A stretch of DNA of 64,000 nucleotides from Vallitalea okinawensis (GTDB lineage Bacteria > Bacillota > Clostridia > Lachnospirales > PQDH01): positions 186,001-250,000 of the forward strand of contig NZ_PQDH01000001.1 of assembly GCF_002964605.1 (NCBI RefSeq), written 5' to 3'. The position numbers and the translations under genes were made by a program. Positions 9,627-17,714 of this stretch are shown here, piece by piece; position 1 is the stretch's first letter; each line of letters opens with the position of its first letter. The notes under the pieces were generated by a model. The model saw nothing but the letters and a program-made list of their open reading frames with translations, searched no databases and was not told the DNA's origin.

Positions 9627-9647
9627 AGCTAATGCCCCTTTCTAGAA

Positions 9648-10517
9648 TTATCTTAAATCAGACGTACTAATAGCACGTTTTAAATAACCACTTGAAAATA
9701 ATAAAATCATGAGTACCATTAATATTGCTGCAGCAGCAGAATATCCTGTTTCAAAGTATTTAAAACCATGTCTATAAATATAAAAAGTTATGGTTTCTGT
9801 CGCATTACCAGGACCTCCACCAGTCAAAGTATACATTTTGTCAAACACTCTGAATGTATCGATAGTTCTTAGTAAGAGGGCAAGAATAAGACCTGGTTTG
9901 AGTAAGGGCAATGTAATATTCCTAAAGCATTGCATCGTATTCGCCCCGAATACTTTAGCACTTTCATATAATTCCAATGGAATCGATTGAAGACTTGCAA
10001 GTACCACTAAAAAAACAAAGGGTGTCCACTGCCATATATCTGTAAAGACGATAGAAAATAATGCCCACTTAGTTGAACTTAGCCATTCAACAGGCTGTAA
10101 ACCAATTTGCTGCAATAAATAATTTAAGATTCCTGTATCATAGGCATACATCATTTTCCACGTTAATGCAACAGTAATAGGTGGGAGTAACATAGGTATC
10201 AAAACAATGGCTCTAAATAATTTAATCGCCTTGATTCCTGTATTAAAAAATAATGCAAAGATCATACCTAAAATGAATTCAAAAAAGACTGCGAAGAATA
10301 CAAACTTAACAGTATTGAACAACGCTACCCAAAAGGTTTCATCTTGTAGAATACGCACATAGTTCTTAAAACCTACGAATATATTATAGTCTTTGAGTAA
10401 ATCTATTTCTCTAAAGCTTATGTAAAGCGCATAGAAAAATGGATAGATGGTTAATAGTATCAAGATTATTAAAGTCGGTAATAAGAATAAAAATGTTATC
10501 TTTTCAGCTTTCCTCAT
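9648..10517 (-). CDS. ABC sugar transporter permease (MalF/UgpA-type)
   Basis: 289 aa integral membrane protein with about six hydrophobic segments. The EAA loop (ESAKVFGANTMQCFRNITLPLLKP, around residues 180-205) is the site that docks the ATPase. The MalF-like end (GFKYFETGYSAAAAILMVLMI) is typical of CUT1 carbohydrate importers. It pairs with the permease at 11897-12766 and the binding protein at 10583-11860. No ATPase gene is in the operon, so a shared MsmK-type ATPase elsewhere is likely. Confidence 0.9.
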   Translation of the reverse strand: MRKAEKITFLFLLPTLIILILLTIYPFFYALYISFREIDLLKDYNIFVGFKNYVRILQDETFWVALFNTVKFVFFAVFFEFILGMIFALFFNTGIKAIKLFRAIVLIPMLLPPITVALTWKMMYAYDTGILNYLLQQIGLQPVEWLSSTKWALFSIVFTDIWQWTPFVFLVVLASLQSIPLELYESAKVFGANTMQCFRNITLPLLKPGLILALLLRTIDTFRVFDKMYTLTGGGPGNATETITFYIYRHGFKYFETGYSAAAAILMVLMILLFSSGYLKRAISTSDLR

Positions 10518-10537
10518 ATCAAACCCTCTCTCTTAAC

Positions 10538-10559
10538 GAGGGAGGAAATTCCCTCCCTC
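10538..10559 (-). promoter_or_regulatory. Intercistronic hairpin between binding protein and permease genes
   Basis: GAGGGAGG (10538-10545) pairs with CCTCCCTC (10552-10559) with a 6-nt loop and no T-run. It lies just downstream of the solute-binding protein stop codon. Such GC-rich hairpins commonly stabilise the upstream mRNA and so raise the binding-protein:permease ratio; that role is inferred here. Confidence 0.5.
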
Positions 10560-10582
10560 TGTATGGTCAACTTTTTGTCTAT

Positions 10583-11860
10583 TTATTGCATAATTTTTTC
10601 AATCTCTTCGTTAGCTTTATCTAAACCTTCTTTTATCTCCATTTCTCCAGATACTATTAATGACAAGTACAGACCCCAAGTATCTTCAACTTTACTCCAT
10701 AATGGTGTTCTTGGACGAGCAACGGAATGTTGCAAAGCATCCAATTGTGCTGGGAAATGACGGTACTTTTCAATTAAGTCTTCATCTTCATAAAGGCTAA
10801 TTCTTGTAGGTACTCCACCACCAGCTAGAGCCATCTTCTTCTCAGCATCTTTTCCTGTTACCCACTTTAAGAATTCAACTGCTAAATCAGCATTTTTGGA
10901 TGTTTTAGGTATACCCAATAACCAGTTTCCAATCATAGCTGAAGAGTCATTAACAGCGCCAGGGACAGCAGAAAACTCAATCTTGCCGACTACTTTTGAA
11001 GATTCCTCATTATCTACTTTAGAAACCCATGATGGCCACGCTATTGTCATAGCAGCAGTTCCTTGTGTCAATGCAGTTGCAATTTGATCACTATCAAAAG
11101 TTTCAACGCCTTTTGGACCTGTTTCTTTTAGATTCAAATACATTTCCATGGATTTGATACCAGCTTCTGAGTTAACTTGTGGCTTCATATCCTCATCTAA
11201 AACCTTACCACCATAAGCCCAGAACAGTGGAATATAGTTTGCCACAACAGGATTACCCCTTTGTCCTCGAAGAACATATCCAAAGGTATCTGGTTCTTTC
11301 TCTGTTATTACCCTAGAAGCTTCTAATACCTGATCCCATGTTGCAGGTTCATCTAAGCTATACTTCTCAAATAAATCTTTTCGATAAAAAAACATTTGTA
11401 CATTACCAACTAATGGTAACGCATATAAAGAACCAGAAGCATATGGAACTCTACATAAATCAACAGACTTTTTAATAAAGTCACTATCTACTCCATCCTT
11501 AAAATAATCATCAAGTGATAGCAATAATCCTGATTCACCGAACTCAGGCATCCAAGGATCATCCATCATAACCAAGTCATATGCACCGGAATTATTCCGT
11601 ACATCTAGTACAACCTTCTCTTTAAGTGAGTCATAAGGTAAAGCTGTTATTTTAACTTTTACACCTGTATTTTCTTCATATTCTGCTGCTAGAGTTTCTA
11701 AGGCATCTGACATAGACCCTGCTCTTGCAGCTACTACAATTTCGCCACCTTCTGCTCCCTTTTCATCAGGTGACGTTGCTTTTTCACTACATCCAGTCAA
11801 CATGATTAGCATTAATAATATTGCTGTTAGTCTCGTAAAAATCCCTTTTCTCTTCAACAT
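10583..11860 (-). CDS. Carbohydrate ABC transporter solute-binding lipoprotein
   Basis: 425 aa. A lipoprotein signal (MLKRKGIFTRL, hydrophobic run, LTGC lipobox) is followed by a family-1 extracellular binding-protein fold (EEYEENTGVKVKITALPYDSLKEKV; YDLVMMDDPWMPEFGESGLL; GNWLLGIPKTSKN). It is lipid-anchored outside the cell and delivers an oligosaccharide or polyol to the flanking permeases. AAGGAGG precedes the ATG. The ligand cannot be inferred. Confidence 0.92.
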   Translation of the reverse strand: MLKRKGIFTRLTAILLMLIMLTGCSEKATSPDEKGAEGGEIVVAARAGSMSDALETLAAEYEENTGVKVKITALPYDSLKEKVVLDVRNNSGAYDLVMMDDPWMPEFGESGLLLSLDDYFKDGVDSDFIKKSVDLCRVPYASGSLYALPLVGNVQMFFYRKDLFEKYSLDEPATWDQVLEASRVITEKEPDTFGYVLRGQRGNPVVANYIPLFWAYGGKVLDEDMKPQVNSEAGIKSMEMYLNLKETGPKGVETFDSDQIATALTQGTAAMTIAWPSWVSKVDNEESSKVVGKIEFSAVPGAVNDSSAMIGNWLLGIPKTSKNADLAVEFLKWVTGKDAEKKMALAGGGVPTRISLYEDEDLIEKYRHFPAQLDALQHSVARPRTPLWSKVEDTWGLYLSLIVSGEMEIKEGLDKANEEIEKIMQ

Positions 11861-11896
11861 AATACTCCTCCTTCATTCTTCTCATTAATATATAAC

Positions 11897-12766
11897 TTAA
11901 CCCTTAACCGCCCCTAGGGTAAGCCCCTTGATTAAATAATCCTGCATGAAAATAACAAATATAATTAATGGTATAACGGATAAGACGCCACCAGCACTCA
12001 TTGGTCCCCATAACACTAAGTATTCCGTTACAAGACCTGCCAATCCAACAGGTACAGTGGTAAGTTCAGGCGTTTGAATAAAGATCATAGAATATAAAAA
12101 TTCATTCCATCCCATCATAAATGTAAATATAGCCGTGGCAGCTATCCCTGGTAATACTAATGGAAACACTATCTTGGAGAAAGTATTCCAATGGGTTGAT
12201 CCATCTACCATGGCACTTTCCTCAATTTCTATTGGTACCTCGTTAAAGAAACTGATTAACATCCATATTGCAAAAGGCAGATTAAATACGATATAGGCTA
12301 AAATCAATGCTGTTCTTGTATTCAGTAAATGTATTTTCCCCATGATACTGTACAAGGGTATAACAAAAGTAACAGGTGGAAATACGCGTACCATTAGAAT
12401 CCAAACCATTAAAAGCCATTTACCTTTAAACTTAAATCTGGACAGGCTATATGCAGCTAATGCACCCACGGCAACTGCAATTAATGTGGATGTAACAGAA
12501 ACAATCAAACTATTTGACAGAACTTTGTGAAATTCTAAATCAGTAAATAATTTCACATAGTTTTCCAAAGTAAAGTCATGCGGAAAAAAAGTCGGTGTAG
12601 TAGAAAACTGTTCAACCCTGTTTTTAAAGGAGTTATTGAGCATCCAATAAACAGGAAACAGTGACCAAATTACAATTATTCCTGCAAAAAAGTACTTAAT
12701 AATATTTTTGATCAGTAACTTGTGATTAAAATTCATTGTTTGATTATGTGACTTTGTCGTAACCAT
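11897..12766 (-). CDS. ABC sugar transporter permease (MalG-type)
   Basis: 289 aa, six predicted membrane segments. It has the EAA loop (EESAMVDGSTHWNTFSKIVFPLVLP) and a C-terminal GLTLGAVKG ending typical of MalG partners in CUT1 importers. The start at 12766 has AAGGGG 6 bases upstream; the earlier ATG at 12790 lacks a site. It is the first gene of the operon, which continues through the binding protein, second permease, MBL hydrolase and LacI genes with gaps of 21-65 bases. Confidence 0.9.
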   Translation of the reverse strand: MVTTKSHNQTMNFNHKLLIKNIIKYFFAGIIVIWSLFPVYWMLNNSFKNRVEQFSTTPTFFPHDFTLENYVKLFTDLEFHKVLSNSLIVSVTSTLIAVAVGALAAYSLSRFKFKGKWLLMVWILMVRVFPPVTFVIPLYSIMGKIHLLNTRTALILAYIVFNLPFAIWMLISFFNEVPIEIEESAMVDGSTHWNTFSKIVFPLVLPGIAATAIFTFMMGWNEFLYSMIFIQTPELTTVPVGLAGLVTEYLVLWGPMSAGGVLSVIPLIIFVIFMQDYLIKGLTLGAVKG

Positions 12767-12852
12767 TTTAAACCCCTTCCCGAAGATCATTTTATTGTTT
12801 TCTCCTAGTAACTGTCATTAACCACTCCCTTTTTAAAATAATAATTGAACCC

Positions 12853-12874
12853 AAACTGTAAACGTTTACAGTTT
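12853..12874. promoter_or_regulatory. LacI/CcpA-type operator 1 (perfect 22-bp palindrome)
   Basis: A perfect 22-bp palindrome with core TGTAAACGTTTACA. The core fits both the catabolite-response element consensus (TGWAANCGNTNWCA) and the general LacI-family half-site pattern with central CG. It lies in the leader of the ABC operon, about 190 nt downstream of its promoter, so a roadblock mechanism is plausible. Confidence 0.7.
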
Positions 12875-12904
12875 CATATAAAAAAAATGAAAGGTTATCT
12901 CTAA

Positions 12905-12920
12905 GTGTAAACGTTTTCAG
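12905..12920. promoter_or_regulatory. LacI/CcpA-type operator 2
   Basis: GTGTAAACGTTTTCAG matches operator 1 except for one core position. Its centre is 49 bp from the centre of operator 1. It also matches the cre consensus. Either CcpA or the operon's own LacI regulator could bind the pair. Confidence 0.65.
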
Positions 12921-13067
12921 TAATAAATAAAAAAAATGAATAAAGCTAACATAAAGTCTATTGTGTATTTTGGATAGTTTAAGATATTTCAATATAGATT
13001 TTTTAGATATTATGAATATTAGGAAAATGTTTATGTAAATAGAATTGCAAGTAATTTGTCTATATTT

Positions 13068-13096
13068 AGTATAGTACTTCCTATTCATCTTGTCAA
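13068..13096 (-). promoter_or_regulatory. SigA promoter of the ABC operon
   Basis: On the minus strand TTGACA (13096-13091), a 17-bp spacer and TATACT (13073-13068) form a near-consensus vegetative promoter. Transcription would begin near 13061 and run through a leader of about 290 nt containing both operators. I see no gene in 12767-13159. Confidence 0.75.
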
Positions 13097-13152
13097 TATA
13101 TCCAGAACAAATATTTATAAGTTTTATTTGTAATGCTTATTAATGATCTATT

Positions 13153-13189
13153 AATAAAAGAAAGTACCAAGTATATACTTAGCACTTTC
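13153..13189 (-). terminator. Terminator after the zinc-ribbon/S4 gene
   Basis: A 13-bp stem with two G-U wobbles (13160-13172 with 13177-13189) is followed on the minus strand by TTTTATTAA. It ends the transcript of the gene at 13198. Confidence 0.7.
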
Positions 13190-13197
13190 CATGGATT

Positions 13198-13701
13198 TTA
13201 TAACTTTATTAATATATTTGCTTCACCGTTAATGAACGTATTTTTCTTGATCTGCTTATTATTAATGTAAAAATTGCCATCATTAATCATTGTTTTGATT
13301 TTTGATCTGCTTAAGTCTTCAACATACTTTGCAAGTAATTTGTCAAGTCTAGTCTTTTCTTTAACATATAGTTGAATCTGTATTGAAGTATAAGCATCAT
13401 TGATTACTTCAGTGATATTAATTGAATCAATATAACTTGATATACCACCACTTTCTCCAGTTAATTCAGGAGAATTTTCAAGACCTTCATAAGCTTTAAA
13501 AATGTCAAGTTTCTTATTCCATGTATGACCCTTTGCACATTTATAAATAGCAAAATGATAAATGTTCTTTCCATTTGCATTTTGTCTTCTTATTTTTGAA
13601 TCTATAAATACTACTTTTTTGCCACAATTATGGCAATATCGCATTTCTTCTTTAATACTTTCTTCTTCTAATTTCCAATTTAAAAATAATGTTTTCTCCA
13701 T
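13198..13701 (-). CDS. Zinc-ribbon plus S4-like RNA-binding protein
   Basis: 167 aa, cytoplasmic. The N-terminal CHNCG (Cys23, Cys26) and KCAKGH (Cys55, His59) look like one zinc site. The C-terminal 50 residues (TRLDKLLAKYVEDLSRSKIK, then NDGNFYINNKQIKKNTFI) closely follow the S4 RNA-binding domain pattern seen in pseudouridine synthases and ribosomal S4. No catalytic domain is present, so it may bind rRNA or tRNA. I start at 13701, with GGAGG 8 bases upstream; a TTG further upstream overlaps that site. Both domain calls are from pattern recognition only. Confidence 0.75.
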   Translation of the reverse strand: MEKTLFLNWKLEEESIKEEMRYCHNCGKKVVFIDSKIRRQNANGKNIYHFAIYKCAKGHTWNKKLDIFKAYEGLENSPELTGESGGISSYIDSINITEVINDAYTSIQIQLYVKEKTRLDKLLAKYVEDLSRSKIKTMINDGNFYINNKQIKKNTFINGEANILIKL

Positions 13702-13956
13702 ATTCCTCGCCTCCAAAATTTTTGGAAAGGAATAGGAAAATGGTTGATTTTAATATTGGTAATGTTATCAGCATAAACTTATTCCTTTCGTTTATAGTTC
13801 GATATACATTACCTTACGATCTGGTGTCATAAAGTCATTTCCCTCCTTTATATTCACCACTTAAATCTAATCTACTTCTGATATCCAGTTTTTCTATTAA
13901 ACTTCATCAATGATTTTATTTTCAACCTGTTGATACCACAACAAGATATTGTCTAC

Positions 13957-14000
13957 ACAAAAAAAGCTATGAAAAAGGACAGACTCCTAATTCATAGCTT
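13957..14000 (-). terminator. Intrinsic terminator (minus strand)
   Basis: AAGCTATGAA (13964-13973) pairs with TTCATAGCTT (13991-14000); on the minus strand the hairpin is followed by seven T's. It would end transcripts running from the DUF5054 gene or from the relic region. Confidence 0.75.
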
Positions 14001-14108
14001 GATATACACAATGAATAAACGATTGTCTAAACAAGAAATAACCAAAGTGATAATGCCTTAACTATTTCAATATTAGAATACCGTTTCATGAAGCTTAGAG
14101 AATCCTAT

Positions 14109-14207
14109 TAATCACCAAAAAGAAGCATACAAAAACTAACCCTATTGGGTATCATGATTTAAATGGCTTCTATATTTAATTCATCAATTTTGAATTATTG
14201 GTGATTA
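14109..14207. repeat. Cloverleaf-like inverted-repeat element
   Basis: Outer arms TAATCACCAA (14109-14118) and TTGGTGATTA (14198-14207) are perfect complements. Inside them are AGAAGC/GCTTCT (14121-14126 with 14166-14171) enclosing ACCC-TATT-GGGT, and AATTCA/TGAATT (14178-14183 with 14191-14196). It may be a folded mRNA 3' region or leader; no second copy was noticed in the window. Confidence 0.45.
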
Positions 14208-14313
14208 GGTTTCATATTCTCGTTACCTCCATGGTAATTAAAACTTATATCAAAAATATTATATGAAAAATATCTTCAAATGTCAATATTAATATTCTAA
14301 AGTACGATTATCC

Positions 14314-16392
14314 TCAACTGTATTGGATAGAAAAACGGAAAAGACTATCCTCATCATACCACATTGGGAAATTAGTTCCCCATACGTTATTGTAGAGATT
14401 AATATAAAAGCCATTATTCAAGTCAGCTACTTGATTATCAAACTTCAAGATCTTAGGTTCACCTACTGCTACTAAAGGAGCATCTAAGGTTTCAATCATT
14501 ACACGCTTTTCTTCATTGTAATAAACCCCACTTTTAATAGCATGAAGATTTCGATTACCATTAGATACAACATCCAGTGGTGATATGTGTTTACCCATTT
14601 TATCCATATACCATTGATGACTGTCTTTAACGAATGGATTAAATTGTATCCACAGTGCTTCTGGTAATCTGTTAGCGTCTTTTTCATACCATTCAAGAGC
14701 CACATCTATTTTGTTTTTGACTTTATCAAACCTATAAGTAATAATAACTTTTCTAGGACATCCATATTCTTCACTGCTTATAGGATCAAATTTGAGTAAG
14801 AGTCTAATTTGATCATCTACTTTTACTATCTCTTGGACTGTTGGTAAAAATCTTTTATTTTTAGTAGTATTCTTTAATAAATCCATACCTGGTTTATTGA
14901 AATCAGCTGTTGCCCACTGGTACGTTTTTTCTAGATTACACATATAGTGTTCAAACCAATAGTCATAATCATCAACACCATATGCTTCATACATAATATT
15001 CCCCAGTGGATGCTTAGCATCACACCATTGATAGCCATCTGGATCAACAAGATAGTCAATGGTACCATCCTCTAGAAACTTAACTGAGAAACCATTTATC
15101 TTATAACATACATTGGTTTCCAAAACTTCTCCATTCAGATCACTAATAGTAGGTGTGAGCATTTCTATATGTTTGCTAACTTCCAGTTTCTTGTCTTCAC
15201 TTAACGCATCTATCGCTTGCTCAATATACTGACGTTGTTCTTTCCATGCACTCTCATAGAAACTATAACTGGACTTCTCCGTTAGATGATCCATACCGCT
15301 GCTTGTCTCTTCCTTCTCATTTAAAGCAAATAAACGAATGTACTTATACTTCTCAGGAACAGCATCTTCATCTAAAATATCATCTTGGCGAGCACGTTTA
15401 AAGTCCTCTTTTAAATAGTTTTTAAAGTCAGCCAAATGTTTTTTTAAGTCCAAAGCCCAAGTATGTTCAGGTATCATAATCAACTTTTCTAAAAAGCGAT
15501 TATATTCATTACTGCCTTTAATCAATCGTCCTTCCCTTATCCATTCCTCTTTTAAACGAAGTAACTCTCGGTAATATGCTACTTTTTTAGGATCTGTTCC
15601 AACTCCATGTATCCAGGTATCACCGATTTCTTCAGTTACAACAGGCAGTTGATCTCTGACAGCCCATAGTTGCTCAGCAAATGCGTTTAATGTTGATGCA
15701 GTCACTTCATACCCTTCATACTTAGTCTGTAACCCATTAAAATTAGCTAGAACATCCTCTTTAGAAGGTGGTCCAGTATTATCACCTGTATTAGCAAAAG
15801 TTAATATATCTTCTACAAAATCCACATCCAGTACTTCACCGTATGTTGCTGCATAATTGACAATAATTTCAGTGCCAGTTTCCTCATCACGCCACAAGAA
15901 CAGCTTAGGTACATCAGGATTTTTGCTGGTTGGATTAACACCTATGTGAAGATACTGTATGCCATGGCTCTGTAAAAGAGGTATAATCGCCTTGGTATGA
16001 CCTGGTACATCTGTCATTTTTCCCGCAATCGTTGTCTTACCAAAACGCTTATCGAGTTTTTGGGAAATGGATAAACCAAACTCAAATAATTCTTGATCCA
16101 TTAACTCTGTATGGGTAGTGAAAGGCAGGGCATGCCAACTGATCCATCCTTTTTTAATACACTCTTCCATTCGCTTAACTTCTTCAGCACTTTGGCGTCT
16201 TAAGAATTCCTGTATCAACCAAGAACCCGTTGTCCAAACGAATACAGGTGGCTCCCCTGATTGATTGAGTGCTTCTGCTAAATCCAGCGCTTTAATAATA
16301 AAATGATTCGTATACTGTTCTACCACATCCTTTGCAAGATTAGTAAAACCAATATCTAAATGGGTTTTATAAATAACATGAACTTTTTTCAA
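14314..16392 (-). CDS. DUF5054 / GH38-like glycosidase
   Basis: 692 aa, no signal peptide, so cytoplasmic. The N-terminus (KVHVIYKTHLDIGFT) carries an H-x-D metal motif like GH38 alpha-mannosidases (His11, Asp13). KMTDVPGHT around residue 130 could hold the nucleophile Asp. The C-terminal half is beta-rich, as in GH38. It matches my recollection of DUF5054 proteins, a family related to GH38 whose substrates are not established. A TTG start (16392) sits 8 bases after GGAGG. It is the last gene of the LacI-PHP-DUF5054 operon, which suggests sugar degradation. Confidence 0.75.
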   Translation of the reverse strand: MKKVHVIYKTHLDIGFTNLAKDVVEQYTNHFIIKALDLAEALNQSGEPPVFVWTTGSWLIQEFLRRQSAEEVKRMEECIKKGWISWHALPFTTHTELMDQELFEFGLSISQKLDKRFGKTTIAGKMTDVPGHTKAIIPLLQSHGIQYLHIGVNPTSKNPDVPKLFLWRDEETGTEIIVNYAATYGEVLDVDFVEDILTFANTGDNTGPPSKEDVLANFNGLQTKYEGYEVTASTLNAFAEQLWAVRDQLPVVTEEIGDTWIHGVGTDPKKVAYYRELLRLKEEWIREGRLIKGSNEYNRFLEKLIMIPEHTWALDLKKHLADFKNYLKEDFKRARQDDILDEDAVPEKYKYIRLFALNEKEETSSGMDHLTEKSSYSFYESAWKEQRQYIEQAIDALSEDKKLEVSKHIEMLTPTISDLNGEVLETNVCYKINGFSVKFLEDGTIDYLVDPDGYQWCDAKHPLGNIMYEAYGVDDYDYWFEHYMCNLEKTYQWATADFNKPGMDLLKNTTKNKRFLPTVQEIVKVDDQIRLLLKFDPISSEEYGCPRKVIITYRFDKVKNKIDVALEWYEKDANRLPEALWIQFNPFVKDSHQWYMDKMGKHISPLDVVSNGNRNLHAIKSGVYYNEEKRVMIETLDAPLVAVGEPKILKFDNQVADLNNGFYINLYNNVWGTNFPMWYDEDSLFRFSIQYS

Positions 16393-16419
16393 TTCTATTT
16401 CCTCCAGTCTAAAACAAGT

Positions 16420-17670
16420 TTATCGAATGTAGATTGGATTACTCACTGCAGCAAGTAAATAATCTCCTACTTCTTCGAAATAACGCCATACTTCCACTCT
16501 TAAGAATTGTAATCCAATGCCTTTAAAGCCTTCCTCAAACTCTTTTTCATCTTTAACAATATGACTACACTCTATTTGTTGATCTGAAATTACTTGAACT
16601 TGATCATTAGTAGCTAAACCATCGCATTTTATTAGGATTTCTTCTGTATCGGTTATGGTATCTCCCATCATTTTTTCATCACTTTGCAACTCAATTGTTG
16701 GTCCAGATGGGCTATAACTCATAAAAACATGTCCTTTCTTTATAGCATCCAATATGGCTTCGATTGACTTTTCATAACACCATACATTGGTTGTTGGTTT
16801 CCCATGCTGTATATAGGGATGAGGTCGATGAACATCACTACCACCAATAATAGGCAACTGCTTACCAGCCTTTAGTTGCTCATGCCACCATTTTAAAGTC
16901 TTTGCATTACCACATGCAGAAAATGGACCATTCCATAATTCTACTAGATCATGGGGTACATCAAATCCAAAATGCCATCCACACAGTTCATCCATAGGGT
17001 GATTTAAACTTACGACTGCCCCCATAGCCATGGCTTCCTTTATAACTTTTTTAACATCCTCACTTTGATGACATCTAAAATCTTTTATGGATTTTGTAAT
17101 GCCAAGAAAATTACAATGACCATAATTAGTGGTTAATTCCATTCCAGGAATAAAGATAACCTTATCACTCTGTAGTTCATAACTATTTTGAGTGACAGCA
17201 TTATGGTCTGTCGTAGCAATGAAGTCTAACCCATTATCAGCGGCAATATTTTCTACTTCACTTAACATATACTTTCCATCACTATGTACTGAATGACTAT
17301 GGAAGTCACCCTTTAACCACCTGTGATGATGGTGATATAAATCAATGGACAGACTGACATGACAACCTTCTTCTGGCACTTTATAAGCTCCCAATAATAT
17401 TGCCCAATCAGCATTCTTTATAGGTCCTTTTTGATACCCTGGTGTTGCAAAACTTTTGGTGATACAGAACCCGTCACGCGCTCCGCCACTCCATCCTCGT
17501 ACCCCTTCTTCATCCTTAATACCTAAGTCAATACAAGATCCATCACCATCAACATGCATTGTTACTTCAATCTTTTCTACATCTCTAACTTGAAAAGGTA
17601 CTTCTATATATTGTTTTTCAAATGTCTTGTCTATTTGCTTAACAATCTTTAATACGGACTTTTTTGTCAT
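16420..17670 (-). CDS. PHP-domain metallohydrolase (CehA/McbA-like)
   Basis: 416 aa, cytoplasmic. A roughly 115-residue N-terminal beta domain leads into a PHP domain: DFHSHSVHSDG (His124, His126, His129), IATTDHN, a conserved Glu in GMELTTNYGH, SLNHP, and GGSDVHRP. Together these form a trinuclear metal centre. CehA-type proteins hydrolyse phosphoester or carboxylester bonds. The tail after residue 330 is another beta domain. It lies between the LacI regulator and the DUF5054 gene with gaps of 27 and 44 bases. The substrate is unknown but is probably linked to a glycan or sugar phosphate. Confidence 0.85.
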   Translation of the reverse strand: MTKKSVLKIVKQIDKTFEKQYIEVPFQVRDVEKIEVTMHVDGDGSCIDLGIKDEEGVRGWSGGARDGFCITKSFATPGYQKGPIKNADWAILLGAYKVPEEGCHVSLSIDLYHHHHRWLKGDFHSHSVHSDGKYMLSEVENIAADNGLDFIATTDHNAVTQNSYELQSDKVIFIPGMELTTNYGHCNFLGITKSIKDFRCHQSEDVKKVIKEAMAMGAVVSLNHPMDELCGWHFGFDVPHDLVELWNGPFSACGNAKTLKWWHEQLKAGKQLPIIGGSDVHRPHPYIQHGKPTTNVWCYEKSIEAILDAIKKGHVFMSYSPSGPTIELQSDEKMMGDTITDTEEILIKCDGLATNDQVQVISDQQIECSHIVKDEKEFEEGFKGIGLQFLRVEVWRYFEEVGDYLLAAVSNPIYIR

Positions 17671-17714
17671 TACTACCCTCCTTACTTACACTGCTCCTAT
17701 TTGTGTTTTTCTTT

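Larger units (their letters stand above)
13702..14313. other. Gene-poor 0.6-kb stretch, possibly gene relics
   Basis: No credible full gene. On the minus strand there are good ribosome-binding sites followed by very short frames: GGAGG (14230-14226) before MKPNHQ-stop (14215-14195), and AAAGGAGG before MTPDRKVMYIEL-stop near 13829-13791. The second resembles the start of small clostridial proteins that begin DRKVMYIEL, so it may be a truncated remnant. A further frame, KRYSNIEIVKALSLWLFLV, is cut by TAG. A terminator lies at 13957-14000 and a cloverleaf-like inverted-repeat element at 14109-14207. Base composition resembles the rest of the window. Confidence 0.4.

Noticed and set aside
12792-13088. 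98-codon minus-strand open frame
   Set aside because: It overlaps the consensus promoter and both palindromic operators of the ABC operon, has no ribosome-binding site and reads as low-complexity AT-rich sequence.
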